Origin: Candidatus Heimdallarchaeota archaeon
Lineage (GTDB): Archaea > Asgardarchaeota > Heimdallarchaeia > Heimdallarchaeales > JAJRWK01
Direction of reading: 5' to 3'
NCBI GenBank assembly: GCA_027001645.1
Contig: JALTMP010000388.1
Location: 1-32,366 of the forward strand
Length of the DNA: 32,366 nt
How positions within the stretch are numbered: position 1 is the stretch's first letter; the number at the start of each line of letters is the position of its first letter. Below, in pieces: positions 8,721-16,797 of this stretch. The position numbers and the translations under genes were made by a program. The notes under the pieces are model-generated. The model saw only the letters and a program-made list of their open reading frames with translations. It ran no database searches and was not told where the DNA came from.

Positions 8721-8780
8721 TTCTTAAGATGTGAGAAGAATTGTTCCGTAGAAACGTTGCTTTTTGTGTGATTGACTGTT

Positions 8781-9545
8781 TCAAATTGGCTCACAAAGCG
8801 CTAGAATTGTTTTGAACGTAATGAAGTATTTTTCTCCTTGCTGTTCCAAATCAATATAATCTCGTAGCTCTTCAGGGATATTTTGCAATAGTTTGATGAT
8901 CTCTTCCCTTATTCCTTCCTTGTGGGTTCTGGATAACCAAACGTCTAAATCTTCTCTTTCTCTCTTGTATTCGAGAACCACAATATCCCATCGTGTTTGG
9001 TCAAGTAGGTCCTTAAGATCTGGTTCTGCAATTAATCTCTTGTGATTTTCATCACGCATAGACTCAATCAAATCCATGAGTGCAGCGTATTCGTAGTTGG
9101 CGGGTGCGATGTGATCTATGATGAGCATTTTTCCATGCCTTGCGACCACCCTTCTTAATTCCCTTAAAACGCGTTCTGGATTTCTCCAGTGATGCATGCT
9201 CATTCTTGTTGCGATTTTGGTGAAGTGTTCGGGCGGATAGGGGATTTCATCTGGTTCCGCTTCTGCAAGGATTAGATTTGCAGCTAGTTTTGCATCTCTT
9301 ACTTTTCGTGCGATTTTTATGAATTCCTTCCGTGAATCAATTCCTACGGAAATCCAGCAGTGCTCTGCCATGCTAGCTGCTAAAAATCCTGGGCCGCATC
9401 CAACTTCTAGGCAAACATCATTTTTGTCGATTTGGAGAAGACCAATTGCTTGTTGGAGCCCTTCTTGGTGCATTTGTGAATTGATGTATTTGTCAAAATC
9501 ATACTGGCTTCCGCGGGCATTTCTAGCATAATCAGATTCAGCCAT
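8781..9545 (-). CDS. Class I SAM-dependent methyltransferase
   Basis: Cytoplasmic methyltransferase of the Methyltransf_11/UbiE-like superfamily, 254 aa. Motif I is VCLEVGCGPGFLA (about residues 44-56), the SAM-binding glycine loop; the following acidic strand end VGIDSRKEF is motif II. IPYPPEHFTKIATRMSMHHW is the post-motif segment, and VVARHGKMLIIDHI is the following strand. The C-terminal 90 residues are a charged helical cap (KREREDLDVWLSRTHKEGIREE) that probably contacts substrate. The likely acceptor cannot be deduced; small molecules such as quinones or arsenite are typical in this superfamily. No Shine-Dalgarno precedes the ATG; a TATA box centred about 24 nt upstream suggests a leaderless message. 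Confidence 0.88.
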   Translation of the reverse strand: MAESDYARNARGSQYDFDKYINSQMHQEGLQQAIGLLQIDKNDVCLEVGCGPGFLAASMAEHCWISVGIDSRKEFIKIARKVRDAKLAANLILAEAEPDEIPYPPEHFTKIATRMSMHHWRNPERVLRELRRVVARHGKMLIIDHIAPANYEYAALMDLIESMRDENHKRLIAEPDLKDLLDQTRWDIVVLEYKREREDLDVWLSRTHKEGIREEIIKLLQNIPEELRDYIDLEQQGEKYFITFKTILALCEPI

Positions 9546-9564
9546 ATTGTGAGAGAATCGTCTT

Positions 9565-9574
9565 TATTATATTT
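9565..9574 (-). promoter_or_regulatory. TATA box for leaderless methyltransferase mRNA
   Basis: On the minus strand the run AAATATAAT is centred near 9569, about 24-25 nt before the ATG at 9545. The start codon has no Shine-Dalgarno sequence, which fits transcription beginning at or next to the ATG. A second AT-rich box near 9580 would give a leader of a few nucleotides. Confidence 0.5.
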
Positions 9575-9689
9575 AACTTTATATCGCTAGAAACATTAAG
9601 AAAAGAAAATCAGAACAACAGACCAGGTTATCTCACAGTCTCTTCTTTCTCCAAATGCTTTTTTGATGAGTAAGTGAGGTAGGAAGGGG

Positions 9690-9717
9690 AGGTAATACCT
9701 CTTGAATTTCATTCAAG
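9690..9717 (-). terminator. Tandem hairpins at the end of the Cache/VWA operon
   Basis: CTTGAAT-TTC-ATTCAAG (9701-9717) is a perfect 7-bp stem with a 3-nt loop that straddles the stop codon of the Cache receptor gene. Immediately downstream on the minus strand is AGGT-ATT-ACCT (9690-9700), then a pyrimidine-rich stretch. It may be a 3' end structure of the operon message; the overlap with the stop codon is unusual for a terminator. Confidence 0.35.
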
Positions 9718-11859
9718 AATATTTCTCAATAGGTAGAGTAGTGGAATATAGGTTTGATCCCTTGTGTCTGGATTGATAACAATTGTTTGAGAATGATCCA
9801 ATTTTATCCCGTATTCTTCTGGAATGCGCTCGACGATTTCGCTTAGTGTTTCCTCTGAAATTGCCAGAAGTGAGCTGAGAGCGGCTAACGGAATCCTTTC
9901 TGATTTGAGAAGTAGCGCGGCTAAGAATACAAAGCGATTGTTTCTGATTGTCTCATATTTGCTTACATCGTACGTATCAGAGGACAGAAACTCATTGATA
10001 AGATCCGAAGGGATGCGTTCTGCCTTTTCTTTGATCAGTAATAATTGAGAAATCACTTCGAAGTCTCCAGAATTGTATTCGGCAACTATTCGGCCAAGGT
10101 TTTTTCTCAACTTGGACTGATCAATGATAACATTGTTTCCTTTTGTTGTGACTCCAATAGAGTCGGGTAGAATATCAATCCAAGCTTTGATTGCTTCTGG
10201 CTCTTTATTCAGCAACCGAGAAAGAAGCAGTAAGTCAAGAAGTTCTTGAGATTGAAAAATCGTCGCCACTATTTCGGCTTTTGTTAATCCTGATAATTCA
10301 GAATAGTCTCCACGCAACAAATTGTTCAAGTCTATTTTCCTATCCCTGATTTTCGAGGCTAACTCACTGTAATCTTCGCTTTTGCCATGAATTTTTCCAA
10401 TAAATGTCTCGAGTTTTTCAATAGGGTTGAAGAGTGTCTCAAGTTTTTGATCGACTAGTTCAATAGCTGTATCGATTTTTTCGCTAATCTTTTCTTCTAT
10501 GGCTTGCTGAGGATTACTCAGAAATGCTAATCCTTCATCGAAGCTTAGAGTTTCTGAGATAGTTGTTCGAATTTTCATTCCTTTTTCTCTAATCTTGTCC
10601 GCAGCTAGCTGGGAAGCTTCTTCAATGCTCATCGGTGTTTGTCCGAGTTTTTCCAGAACTTCTTCCAGAGTGATTTTTTTCAAGAACCCATATTTTCTAA
10701 GAATTATCACTCCTATGATGCCCAGTATCGAGATTACTGCAAACGGAACTGGCAAAACATCGCTGAGCTCATAAGACCCTTGTACCACTTGCTTGTTCAA
10801 TTCTCTAACGCTCAGAATTATGAATTCAAATCCTTTAACTACGTTAGCTGTAATGATAATTGTTGATGAATCAGTATTTACTATTTGCTGATTAAATTCC
10901 TGGACGCTGAAGTTAAGATATTGCTCGTGAGACGCACTTGGAGAATAGAGCTGTGTCATGTTCAAAGTAGAATAATATGAAGAATTCCAAAGGAAATCGT
11001 TCAGATCAACGTTTGAATGAGCAACTATGTGTTTGTTTCTATCCATTACTGCTTGGTAGTTTTGAGATGCTTGTGCTGGAGAATAGAGCATGCTTTGAAT
11101 GCTCTTAACTTCAAAATTCAAAGCAACTACTGCTAGCAGTTGATCTTTGAAATAAAGGGACTTAGAAATGGTCAGATAAATCGAATGTAACTGGTTGTCA
11201 ACTTTTGCTGTCGAATAAATCATATCTGAAGAATTTGCTGCCTTCAAGTACCAATCCTTTTGGCGGAAGTCTTCCGTTGCGTTAAAGTTGTAGTTTGGAA
11301 ACGTTCGTAGCACTCCTGCAGGGGTTCCGACTTGTATTGAAATAGTCTCCTCTAGTAAGCCGAATAGCGTGGGTAGGAGTAAGTCCAAGTTCGCGGTAAC
11401 ATTGATCTCATGAATAATCTGTTTACTCCAATTATTCTCATCTCCGGAAGCATAGACCTTAACAACAGATCTTTGAAAATCAACAGTTGTGTTATATCTT
11501 TCTGAGAATTCCGGTGTTGGAGTAAGCTCTCCATAGTAGTACGACCGTACGTTGCTTGTTTTATTCTCCAAAAGCGTTTTGCGAGTATAGTTCTCGACGA
11601 GAGAAAAGACTTTTTCCACTGAGTTCAAGTACTCTGTTAATTCCTTACTCATGCCCAGAACAAGAGTTGATTGCGCATCTCCGTTCATCGCAATATATTC
11701 TTGGGAAAGATCAGTCGTAAGCTGAGTCTGGAAAAATGAAGTATATGTGGATAGAGGAATAAAGGCTAATGTAAAGAAAATGACTACTACTGCCGGAATG
11801 AGAGAGTATGCGAAACTAGACGCTATCTTGTTGATTCTTGTTGATACAGGCTTTTTCAT
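9709..11859 (-). CDS. Cache-domain membrane receptor with two cytoplasmic winged-helix-like modules
   Basis: Predicted transmembrane sensor, 716 aa. One membrane helix at about residues 13-37, an extracellular region of some 330 residues (about 38-365) with double-Cache character (FRQKDWYLKAANSSDMIYS, the typical ligand-pocket stretch, and many N-glycosylation-type sites), and a second helix at about 366-390. The cytoplasmic part has a helical/coiled region (about 395-530), then two similar blocks: LSRLLNKEPEAIKAW..PDSIGV..NNVIID (about 541-580) and LSSLLAISEETLSEI..PEEYGI..TIVIN (about 657-696). Each looks like helix-helix-wing, i.e. a winged helix. There is no kinase, GGDEF or methyl-accepting domain. 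The ATG at 11859 overlaps the stop of the VWA gene (ATGA) and has a GGAGG ribosome-binding site. I infer ligand sensing relayed to DNA or a partner protein; the output is unproven. Confidence 0.75.
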   Translation of the reverse strand: MKKPVSTRINKIASSFAYSLIPAVVVIFFTLAFIPLSTYTSFFQTQLTTDLSQEYIAMNGDAQSTLVLGMSKELTEYLNSVEKVFSLVENYTRKTLLENKTSNVRSYYYGELTPTPEFSERYNTTVDFQRSVVKVYASGDENNWSKQIIHEINVTANLDLLLPTLFGLLEETISIQVGTPAGVLRTFPNYNFNATEDFRQKDWYLKAANSSDMIYSTAKVDNQLHSIYLTISKSLYFKDQLLAVVALNFEVKSIQSMLYSPAQASQNYQAVMDRNKHIVAHSNVDLNDFLWNSSYYSTLNMTQLYSPSASHEQYLNFSVQEFNQQIVNTDSSTIIITANVVKGFEFIILSVRELNKQVVQGSYELSDVLPVPFAVISILGIIGVIILRKYGFLKKITLEEVLEKLGQTPMSIEEASQLAADKIREKGMKIRTTISETLSFDEGLAFLSNPQQAIEEKISEKIDTAIELVDQKLETLFNPIEKLETFIGKIHGKSEDYSELASKIRDRKIDLNNLLRGDYSELSGLTKAEIVATIFQSQELLDLLLLSRLLNKEPEAIKAWIDILPDSIGVTTKGNNVIIDQSKLRKNLGRIVAEYNSGDFEVISQLLLIKEKAERIPSDLINEFLSSDTYDVSKYETIRNNRFVFLAALLLKSERIPLAALSSLLAISEETLSEIVERIPEEYGIKLDHSQTIVINPDTRDQTYIPLLYLLRNILE

Positions 11860-13652
11860 TGCACTTCCTCCTTGTCTGCAACTACTCTAATTCTAACCAC
11901 GTAGACGATGATTGCTGACCCTAATCCAAGTAACCCGCTTGGGAAAACAACAAAAGGATCAATGTTCAATTCACTCATCTTGGATTTTATGCTGGAGTCC
12001 AAGATTTGGTCTAGCTGGGTGGTAAGTCCAAGAATCATTGATGTATTGCCCACTGGAACTAACGTGACTAGTTTTTCTTTCCCGTTGTATGAGATGATTC
12101 CTACACTAAATATTCCCTGTTTTGCATTGTCTTTCATTTTCACAAATTCTCGTGAATCAGTTTCAAATTTCTCAATCGGTTGTTGAATATCCTCGGGATT
12201 CAGTCCCTCTAGCGAAAGCCCTTCAAACTTCGAATGAAAGAGCGTGATTCCCCCACTATCTATGAGAAAATAGCTAGTATTTCCGCTAGTTAGCGATGAC
12301 TTGATTAATTCTATGATTCGATTAATCTGAATGTCGCTTGAGACTACCCCTTTTACTTCATTTCGAACAATGACCGGAATTGCTGCAGGCAATATTAGTC
12401 CATGTCCTTCTTTCGAGATTTCTGGGAATCCCCAGTTTACAGTTTCAAGTATGTTCTGTGAGAAAAAGGTCAAAATCCTAGTTGTTGCTTCGCTAACCAG
12501 AATTGTTTCATTCAAAGTAACAACAATTCCTCCTGTTTCATCAGCTATGGGCTGCATTATTTTTGTTTCATTTGTGCTATGAATTGACACAAATAGAAAC
12601 TGAGCATTAACAAAGCCATTGTTTTGCTCGAGATTCTCAAGTATTTCGTCTACATCTGTAATTCCGGCTGTGGGTTGACCATCAGTCAAAGAAATGATCA
12701 AGGAGTTTCTAGTCTTGCTACTGTACTGGTTAAGAATTTCGAGACTTTGCAACAATCCCTTATTCAAGTTAGAACTTAGATCCGGTCGAATTTTTTCAAG
12801 AAATTCTAGAGAAGCATTATACGAGGAATCTGTTAACACTTCAAGAGAGTCAAACACAGACTTCGTATCAAAATTAAATCTCAAGATATTGAATCTGTCT
12901 TTGGGTCCCAGAGAACTAATCAGCTGAAGAGTCATGTTTTTGGCTTTTTCGAACTTTTCTCCCTTCATTGAACCCGAGGCATCGAGTAGAAAGACGACAT
13001 CCTTTGCACCTGTTGCTCCCAAGGAATACCATGATTCTAATGCTGGATCAAACTCTTTTTCTAAAGACTGCCAAGGATAAATTCTCGTGAAACCGCTTGA
13101 AAATCCAGTAATAAATCTCACGAACTCCACGTCATTGTCGTAGAAGGTTTTTAGGAGGTGGTCTTGTTTTGCGGTTCTTAAGATCTCGGCTTTCAGTTCT
13201 GGAGAAACTTTCGTCAAGGGGTGCACTTGCTCCTTTTCTGCAGAAAGATATTCTTCTTGATACTCCTCAGAAAACGCTCTTGGGGAGATCATATATGCCG
13301 ATGCTTCGTACGAAATCCTTTTTTCCAATTCTTCATCATAGAATGTTCCTGGCGGCTGTTCAATGTCAGAATTATGATAATAAGAAGGAACACTCGGGAT
13401 GAATGTATCATTGAGATATATCTGCTTTGTAAAACGCGACAATGATTGAAGAATGCCCTCTTCGAACTTGAGGCTTTGGCTCAACACGTTTGCGGATGAT
13501 TTTGCTTCTTCTAGAAACGCTTGTTTCAGTTCGTTCTTCAATTCTGAGGGTAATCTTGGTTCCGACTCGGATATTGTGTAATATGAAGTTGCAGCACCAA
13601 AGGCAATGCTGACAAGCAACATTGCACCTAGAACAATACTATGTAATCTCAT
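11856..13652 (-). CDS. VWA-Cache membrane protein, alpha2-delta-like
   Basis: Extracellular von Willebrand factor A protein, 598 aa, with the layout of calcium-channel alpha2-delta subunits: signal/anchor helix (about 6-24), an N-terminal VWA_N-like region (about 30-210), VWA (about 215-390), a Cache-like region (about 400-560) and a C-terminal helix (about 568-588). The metal site (MIDAS) is intact: Asp224-x-Ser226-x-Ser228 in LLDASGSMKG, with DLSSNLNKG and SLTDGQPT supplying the other ligands. In the region SKEGHGLILPAAIPVIV the protein resembles the Cache half of alpha2-delta and prokaryotic relatives. The stop of the preceding gene abuts its ATG with no gap (TAG-ATG), with GGAGG upstream; its stop overlaps the next gene. 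Probably binds a protein or ligand outside the cell together with the neighbouring Cache receptor. Confidence 0.82.
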   Translation of the reverse strand: MRLHSIVLGAMLLVSIAFGAATSYYTISESEPRLPSELKNELKQAFLEEAKSSANVLSQSLKFEEGILQSLSRFTKQIYLNDTFIPSVPSYYHNSDIEQPPGTFYDEELEKRISYEASAYMISPRAFSEEYQEEYLSAEKEQVHPLTKVSPELKAEILRTAKQDHLLKTFYDNDVEFVRFITGFSSGFTRIYPWQSLEKEFDPALESWYSLGATGAKDVVFLLDASGSMKGEKFEKAKNMTLQLISSLGPKDRFNILRFNFDTKSVFDSLEVLTDSSYNASLEFLEKIRPDLSSNLNKGLLQSLEILNQYSSKTRNSLIISLTDGQPTAGITDVDEILENLEQNNGFVNAQFLFVSIHSTNETKIMQPIADETGGIVVTLNETILVSEATTRILTFFSQNILETVNWGFPEISKEGHGLILPAAIPVIVRNEVKGVVSSDIQINRIIELIKSSLTSGNTSYFLIDSGGITLFHSKFEGLSLEGLNPEDIQQPIEKFETDSREFVKMKDNAKQGIFSVGIISYNGKEKLVTLVPVGNTSMILGLTTQLDQILDSSIKSKMSELNIDPFVVFPSGLLGLGSAIIVYVVRIRVVADKEEVQ

Positions 13653-15803
13653 CTAAAATGCCTCCATAGCTTTCACTCGATTTCTCACAACGTAATAGAT
13701 GTAAAGGAGTGGTGCTTGAATACCTGCCAGAAGCTGAACTTGTTGATTACTTAACGAAGTAAAGTCAGGAAGTGGCAAGATTTGTCCCACTAAAGAATAA
13801 ATGATTGCAACAAATCCAGATAGAATAACTAGTTTATTTGCAGTTTCGCGTTGGGCCTTACTGATTCCCAACGTTTTGTTCATAACGGTATAATAAATCA
13901 CTTGTTCTTCAAACGGTTCTGCAACATCTGGTGGAATGTAATTCTTACTTAGGTCGAATAGTGGGTATCCAAGAACCAATAATTGCTGATCTCCTGATTT
14001 TTGAGGAGTGATTGATATTTTGAATTCTGCTTCCTCATGTGGATCGACGTGTAATTCAACCAAGGAAGGTGTTACCGTATCATGTGCTTCAAAAACCAAG
14101 CGAATTCCTGGTAGTGAGGAAGGATTTCTACATTTTACCTGAATCACAGCTGTTTCCTCTTCTACCAATTCTGTAAGAGGTTGGAATCGTGTAATCAGTT
14201 TTCCATCGGGGATTCGAGACTTATCCGTCACATTTTGGAGTTCATTGAGAATGTCGTTGCCTTTCAAAGTGGCAATCCATAATATTGTTACTGCCAAAAT
14301 AGCCCAGAACACGCTACTTCTTTCCTGAATTGAAGGGCTACCTTCGAATGTTACTAGGTACGCTTGGAACGCAAGGAAAACAACAAAGCCCATGCTTGTT
14401 AGGACTAAAACTATTTGCTGAACTTGAATAAGCCGTTCTCCATACTTTTCCAAGACTTGGCGTAAGCGGGTTTTTTTCCTTCCCAGAACTTGGTGGTCTG
14501 TTGTATCTGTTGAAAAAGTTAGCTTTAGCTTATTTTTGTTAATTTTCTTTTTCTGCGTATAGAATGTCCATGTGAGTAGTGAAGCAATTATCCCTATTTC
14601 TATTGCTATCGTCGTAGCTAAAAGATTCGCATTGGTTTTGACGATTTCATAAATTCTACTGGGATTTGAAAGAAATGCTGATACTTTTTCTCCGATCATT
14701 GAGAGGCTAACAACACCTATGTTAATTCCACCGAATCCAGCGACTTTCTTAAGGGTCGTATTGGGATTCTTGGTCTTCGATTCGAACTCTATGATTGTAT
14801 CGTCCTCTTCTATTTTCTTATACTCTTTTTCACTAAATGGTAAAATGCGTATTCTGACACTTACTTTCTTTTGCTTCGCGGGCAGAACATAAAACATCTG
14901 TGTCCAAATAGAGCCCGGATCGAGCAAGTCGGTTCTGTCAAACGTGGGTGTGATTTTAGCATTTGCTACTGCCTCAATCGTAAATATCGAGGTTACTTCC
15001 ATTAAGCTCTTGAATTTGACACGTATCGGCGACCACATGCCAACAGTTATGGGGTGATCCACAATTTCAACACTCACGATTTCGGCTTTTCCCATTTCTG
15101 CAATGTTCACTTCCAAATCCCTCATCAAGAGGTCCTTAACATATTCTGCCTTTTGTAAATAAATCTCATAGCTCATGAAAAAAATAAGAACGGCGGGGAC
15201 AAGCAGGATAATAAGAAACGCATCCGTTAGAAAATATACCAAGAATGTCTCAATCCCTTCACTTGGATGGACTCCTTCTTGCAGTTCTGATCCAAAGACA
15301 AACAAGATATTCTTTATCAAACTAATTCCAATCATTGCGGAAAGAGTACTTCGAAATAAGAGTAGTAGTATTTCTTTACTCACTAGTCCTTTAGCCGAAT
15401 TAATTTTTTGCATCCGATAATCATTAGTTAAGAATCCAGTAATCCACGCCCCGACCCCTATTGCTCCCGCAGATATCAAGAGGCTCAAATCTATTCTAAC
15501 TGCTGTAACACCCGTTTCTAAGTAGATTCCTAGTTCAGAAGCCAGTGGTCCGAGAGTGCCGGAAATTCCCCCAATCTTCTTGCCAAAAATGATTCCAGAA
15601 CTAGCAATTAATATTATCCCAACATCGAAATCCGCAAAGGGAAGACTGTTGCTGAGATTGAATGCCTCAAATGTTTTGTTTACAAATACGTAAATCGCTG
15701 TTACTACTAAAATTATGAGCTGTTCTCCTCTACCGTAGCCCGCATCCTGGCGCTTGGATGCGATGTTCCAAGATGACATGAGTGTTGGTAATGTTTTTTT
15801 CAC
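13653..15803 (-). CDS. Multi-spanning membrane protein with two Ig-like domains
   Basis: First gene of the three-gene membrane operon, 716 aa, from a GTG at 15803 (an ATG at 15779 is a possible alternative). Residues about 27-215 hold around six membrane helices whose glycine-rich stretch GIIFGKKIGGISGTLGPLAS resembles the integral-membrane modules of ECF S-components or MASE-type sensors; this is a resemblance only. Next is a soluble beta-rich region (about 225-350) that looks Ig-like, then one helix near 395-420 and a pair near 455-510, a second beta-rich domain with an adhesion-type NPSSLPGIRLVFEAHD segment (about 535-640), and two final helices. No catalytic motif is seen. The stop abuts the start of the VWA gene. 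It may be the membrane scaffold or transporter partner of the VWA and Cache proteins. Confidence 0.7.
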   Translation of the reverse strand: MKKTLPTLMSSWNIASKRQDAGYGRGEQLIILVVTAIYVFVNKTFEAFNLSNSLPFADFDVGIILIASSGIIFGKKIGGISGTLGPLASELGIYLETGVTAVRIDLSLLISAGAIGVGAWITGFLTNDYRMQKINSAKGLVSKEILLLLFRSTLSAMIGISLIKNILFVFGSELQEGVHPSEGIETFLVYFLTDAFLIILLVPAVLIFFMSYEIYLQKAEYVKDLLMRDLEVNIAEMGKAEIVSVEIVDHPITVGMWSPIRVKFKSLMEVTSIFTIEAVANAKITPTFDRTDLLDPGSIWTQMFYVLPAKQKKVSVRIRILPFSEKEYKKIEEDDTIIEFESKTKNPNTTLKKVAGFGGINIGVVSLSMIGEKVSAFLSNPSRIYEIVKTNANLLATTIAIEIGIIASLLTWTFYTQKKKINKNKLKLTFSTDTTDHQVLGRKKTRLRQVLEKYGERLIQVQQIVLVLTSMGFVVFLAFQAYLVTFEGSPSIQERSSVFWAILAVTILWIATLKGNDILNELQNVTDKSRIPDGKLITRFQPLTELVEEETAVIQVKCRNPSSLPGIRLVFEAHDTVTPSLVELHVDPHEEAEFKISITPQKSGDQQLLVLGYPLFDLSKNYIPPDVAEPFEEQVIYYTVMNKTLGISKAQRETANKLVILSGFVAIIYSLVGQILPLPDFTSLSNQQVQLLAGIQAPLLYIYYVVRNRVKAMEAF

Positions 15804-15870
15804 TTAATTCTTTTTCGAAAATAAGTAACTTCACGACTATGCGATCGTGGCATTCCGCGAGAAGTTAAGA

Positions 15871-16602
15871 TTATCTAAGGTCCCCAATATCAAAACCAAG
15901 TTCCATTTCATCCGAATCATCATCGACAGAAGATTCTCCTTCATATTGCTCCGACGAAAAGCGCATCATGGGAACAAAAGAATAATCGAAAGGAATAATG
16001 GGCGGTTCGGGAAACTCCATCTGAGTTAATTGAGATAGCTCTTTTAATGCTATTTGTGCTGCTTCTTCATCCTCATCCTCATCACAATATACCAATAGAG
16101 CAACCACACTCTTCTCGTGGGACGTACCATAAGCTAGAATGCTTGCCAGAGGACCGATCATCGGCAGACGATCACCCATCGTCGTCTTGATTCCATGTTG
16201 CTTTTCATATTCAGGGGTTGTAACATAAGCTGCCCACTTATTATCTCCCGGCTGGCGGGTAACCTCTCTTAGACCTCCAATGAAAATGTATTCCTTGAAA
16301 CCCCACTGAATGACGGTAGCCATCATAGCATCCCAAAACTGTTGAGGTGTTGCAGTGACCGGAATTGGAATCCGTGGAACAAGATAGTATACAGCTCGTC
16401 CTTTTTCCTTATAAAGAGTGATTGGTGCCTCAAGTCTGGATCGATGTAGCCATGTTGAATTTCCCCAAAAACCGACAGATTCTAAGTCAAGGGTTTCTGC
16501 TAAATGGTTCATAACATTAAACCCTACATTCCCGAAGCCTGTAAACCCTGTGATTAGGATTGCATTCTTCTCTAGTTTATCCGGATCGACTGCGAATACC
16601 AT
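15871..16602 (-). CDS. PAC2 family protein (proteasome assembly chaperone-like)
   Basis: Member of the PAC2/DUF75 family, relatives of eukaryotic proteasome assembly chaperones and the archaeal PbaA/PbaB group, 243 aa, cytoplasmic. The N-terminal LITGFTGFGNVGFNVMNHL is the family's glycine-rich opening strand-loop-helix, and the middle reads EYIFIGGLREV followed by VTTPEYEKQHGI and GDRLPMIGPLASILAYG, as usual in archaeal members. The C-terminus is an acidic tail (SSVDDDSDEMELGFD) with no HbYX proteasome-docking end. The ATG at 16602 has a GAGGAAG ribosome-binding site. The next gene on the strand starts 67 nt after its stop, so it may or may not share a transcript with the VWA/Cache operon. 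A role in proteasome assembly is inferred from family only. Confidence 0.85.
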   Translation of the reverse strand: MVFAVDPDKLEKNAILITGFTGFGNVGFNVMNHLAETLDLESVGFWGNSTWLHRSRLEAPITLYKEKGRAVYYLVPRIPIPVTATPQQFWDAMMATVIQWGFKEYIFIGGLREVTRQPGDNKWAAYVTTPEYEKQHGIKTTMGDRLPMIGPLASILAYGTSHEKSVVALLVYCDEDEDEEAAQIALKELSQLTQMEFPEPPIIPFDYSFVPMMRFSSEQYEGESSVDDDSDEMELGFDIGDLR

Positions 16603-16753
16603 TCGACTTCCTCATTTCTAGGGAATTCGGAATGACTTAAGAAAATGCGTATTGTACTTCATCTAGCAGAAAAACAGCGAGCCTTTTCTGAATAGTCTAT
16701 TCTGCGTTCCAAAACTCCAATGCAAATTCAGTGGTATTTTTCACTATAACTGA

Positions 16754-16760
16754 TTTATAT
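16754..16760 (+). promoter_or_regulatory. TATA box of the PGF-CTERM-like protein gene
   Basis: TTTATAT is a strong archaeal TATA box centred about 41 nt before the ATG at 16798. Transcription would begin near 16784, leaving a leader of about 14 nt that still contains the GGTGA ribosome-binding site. Confidence 0.65.
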
Positions 16761-16787
16761 GAAGAAGAATAGATGATATAATAATAC

Positions 16788-16792
16788 GGTGA
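16788..16792 (+). promoter_or_regulatory. RBS that fixes the start at 16798
   Basis: GGTGA lies 5 nt before the ATG at 16798. An in-frame GTG at 16789 is inside this ribosome-binding site and is therefore rejected as the start. Confidence 0.6.
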
Positions 16793-16797
16793 TTATT

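Noticed and set aside
16789-16797. GTG at 16789 as the start of the surface protein
   Set aside because: It lies inside the GGTGA ribosome-binding site for the ATG at 16798, which begins a standard signal peptide.
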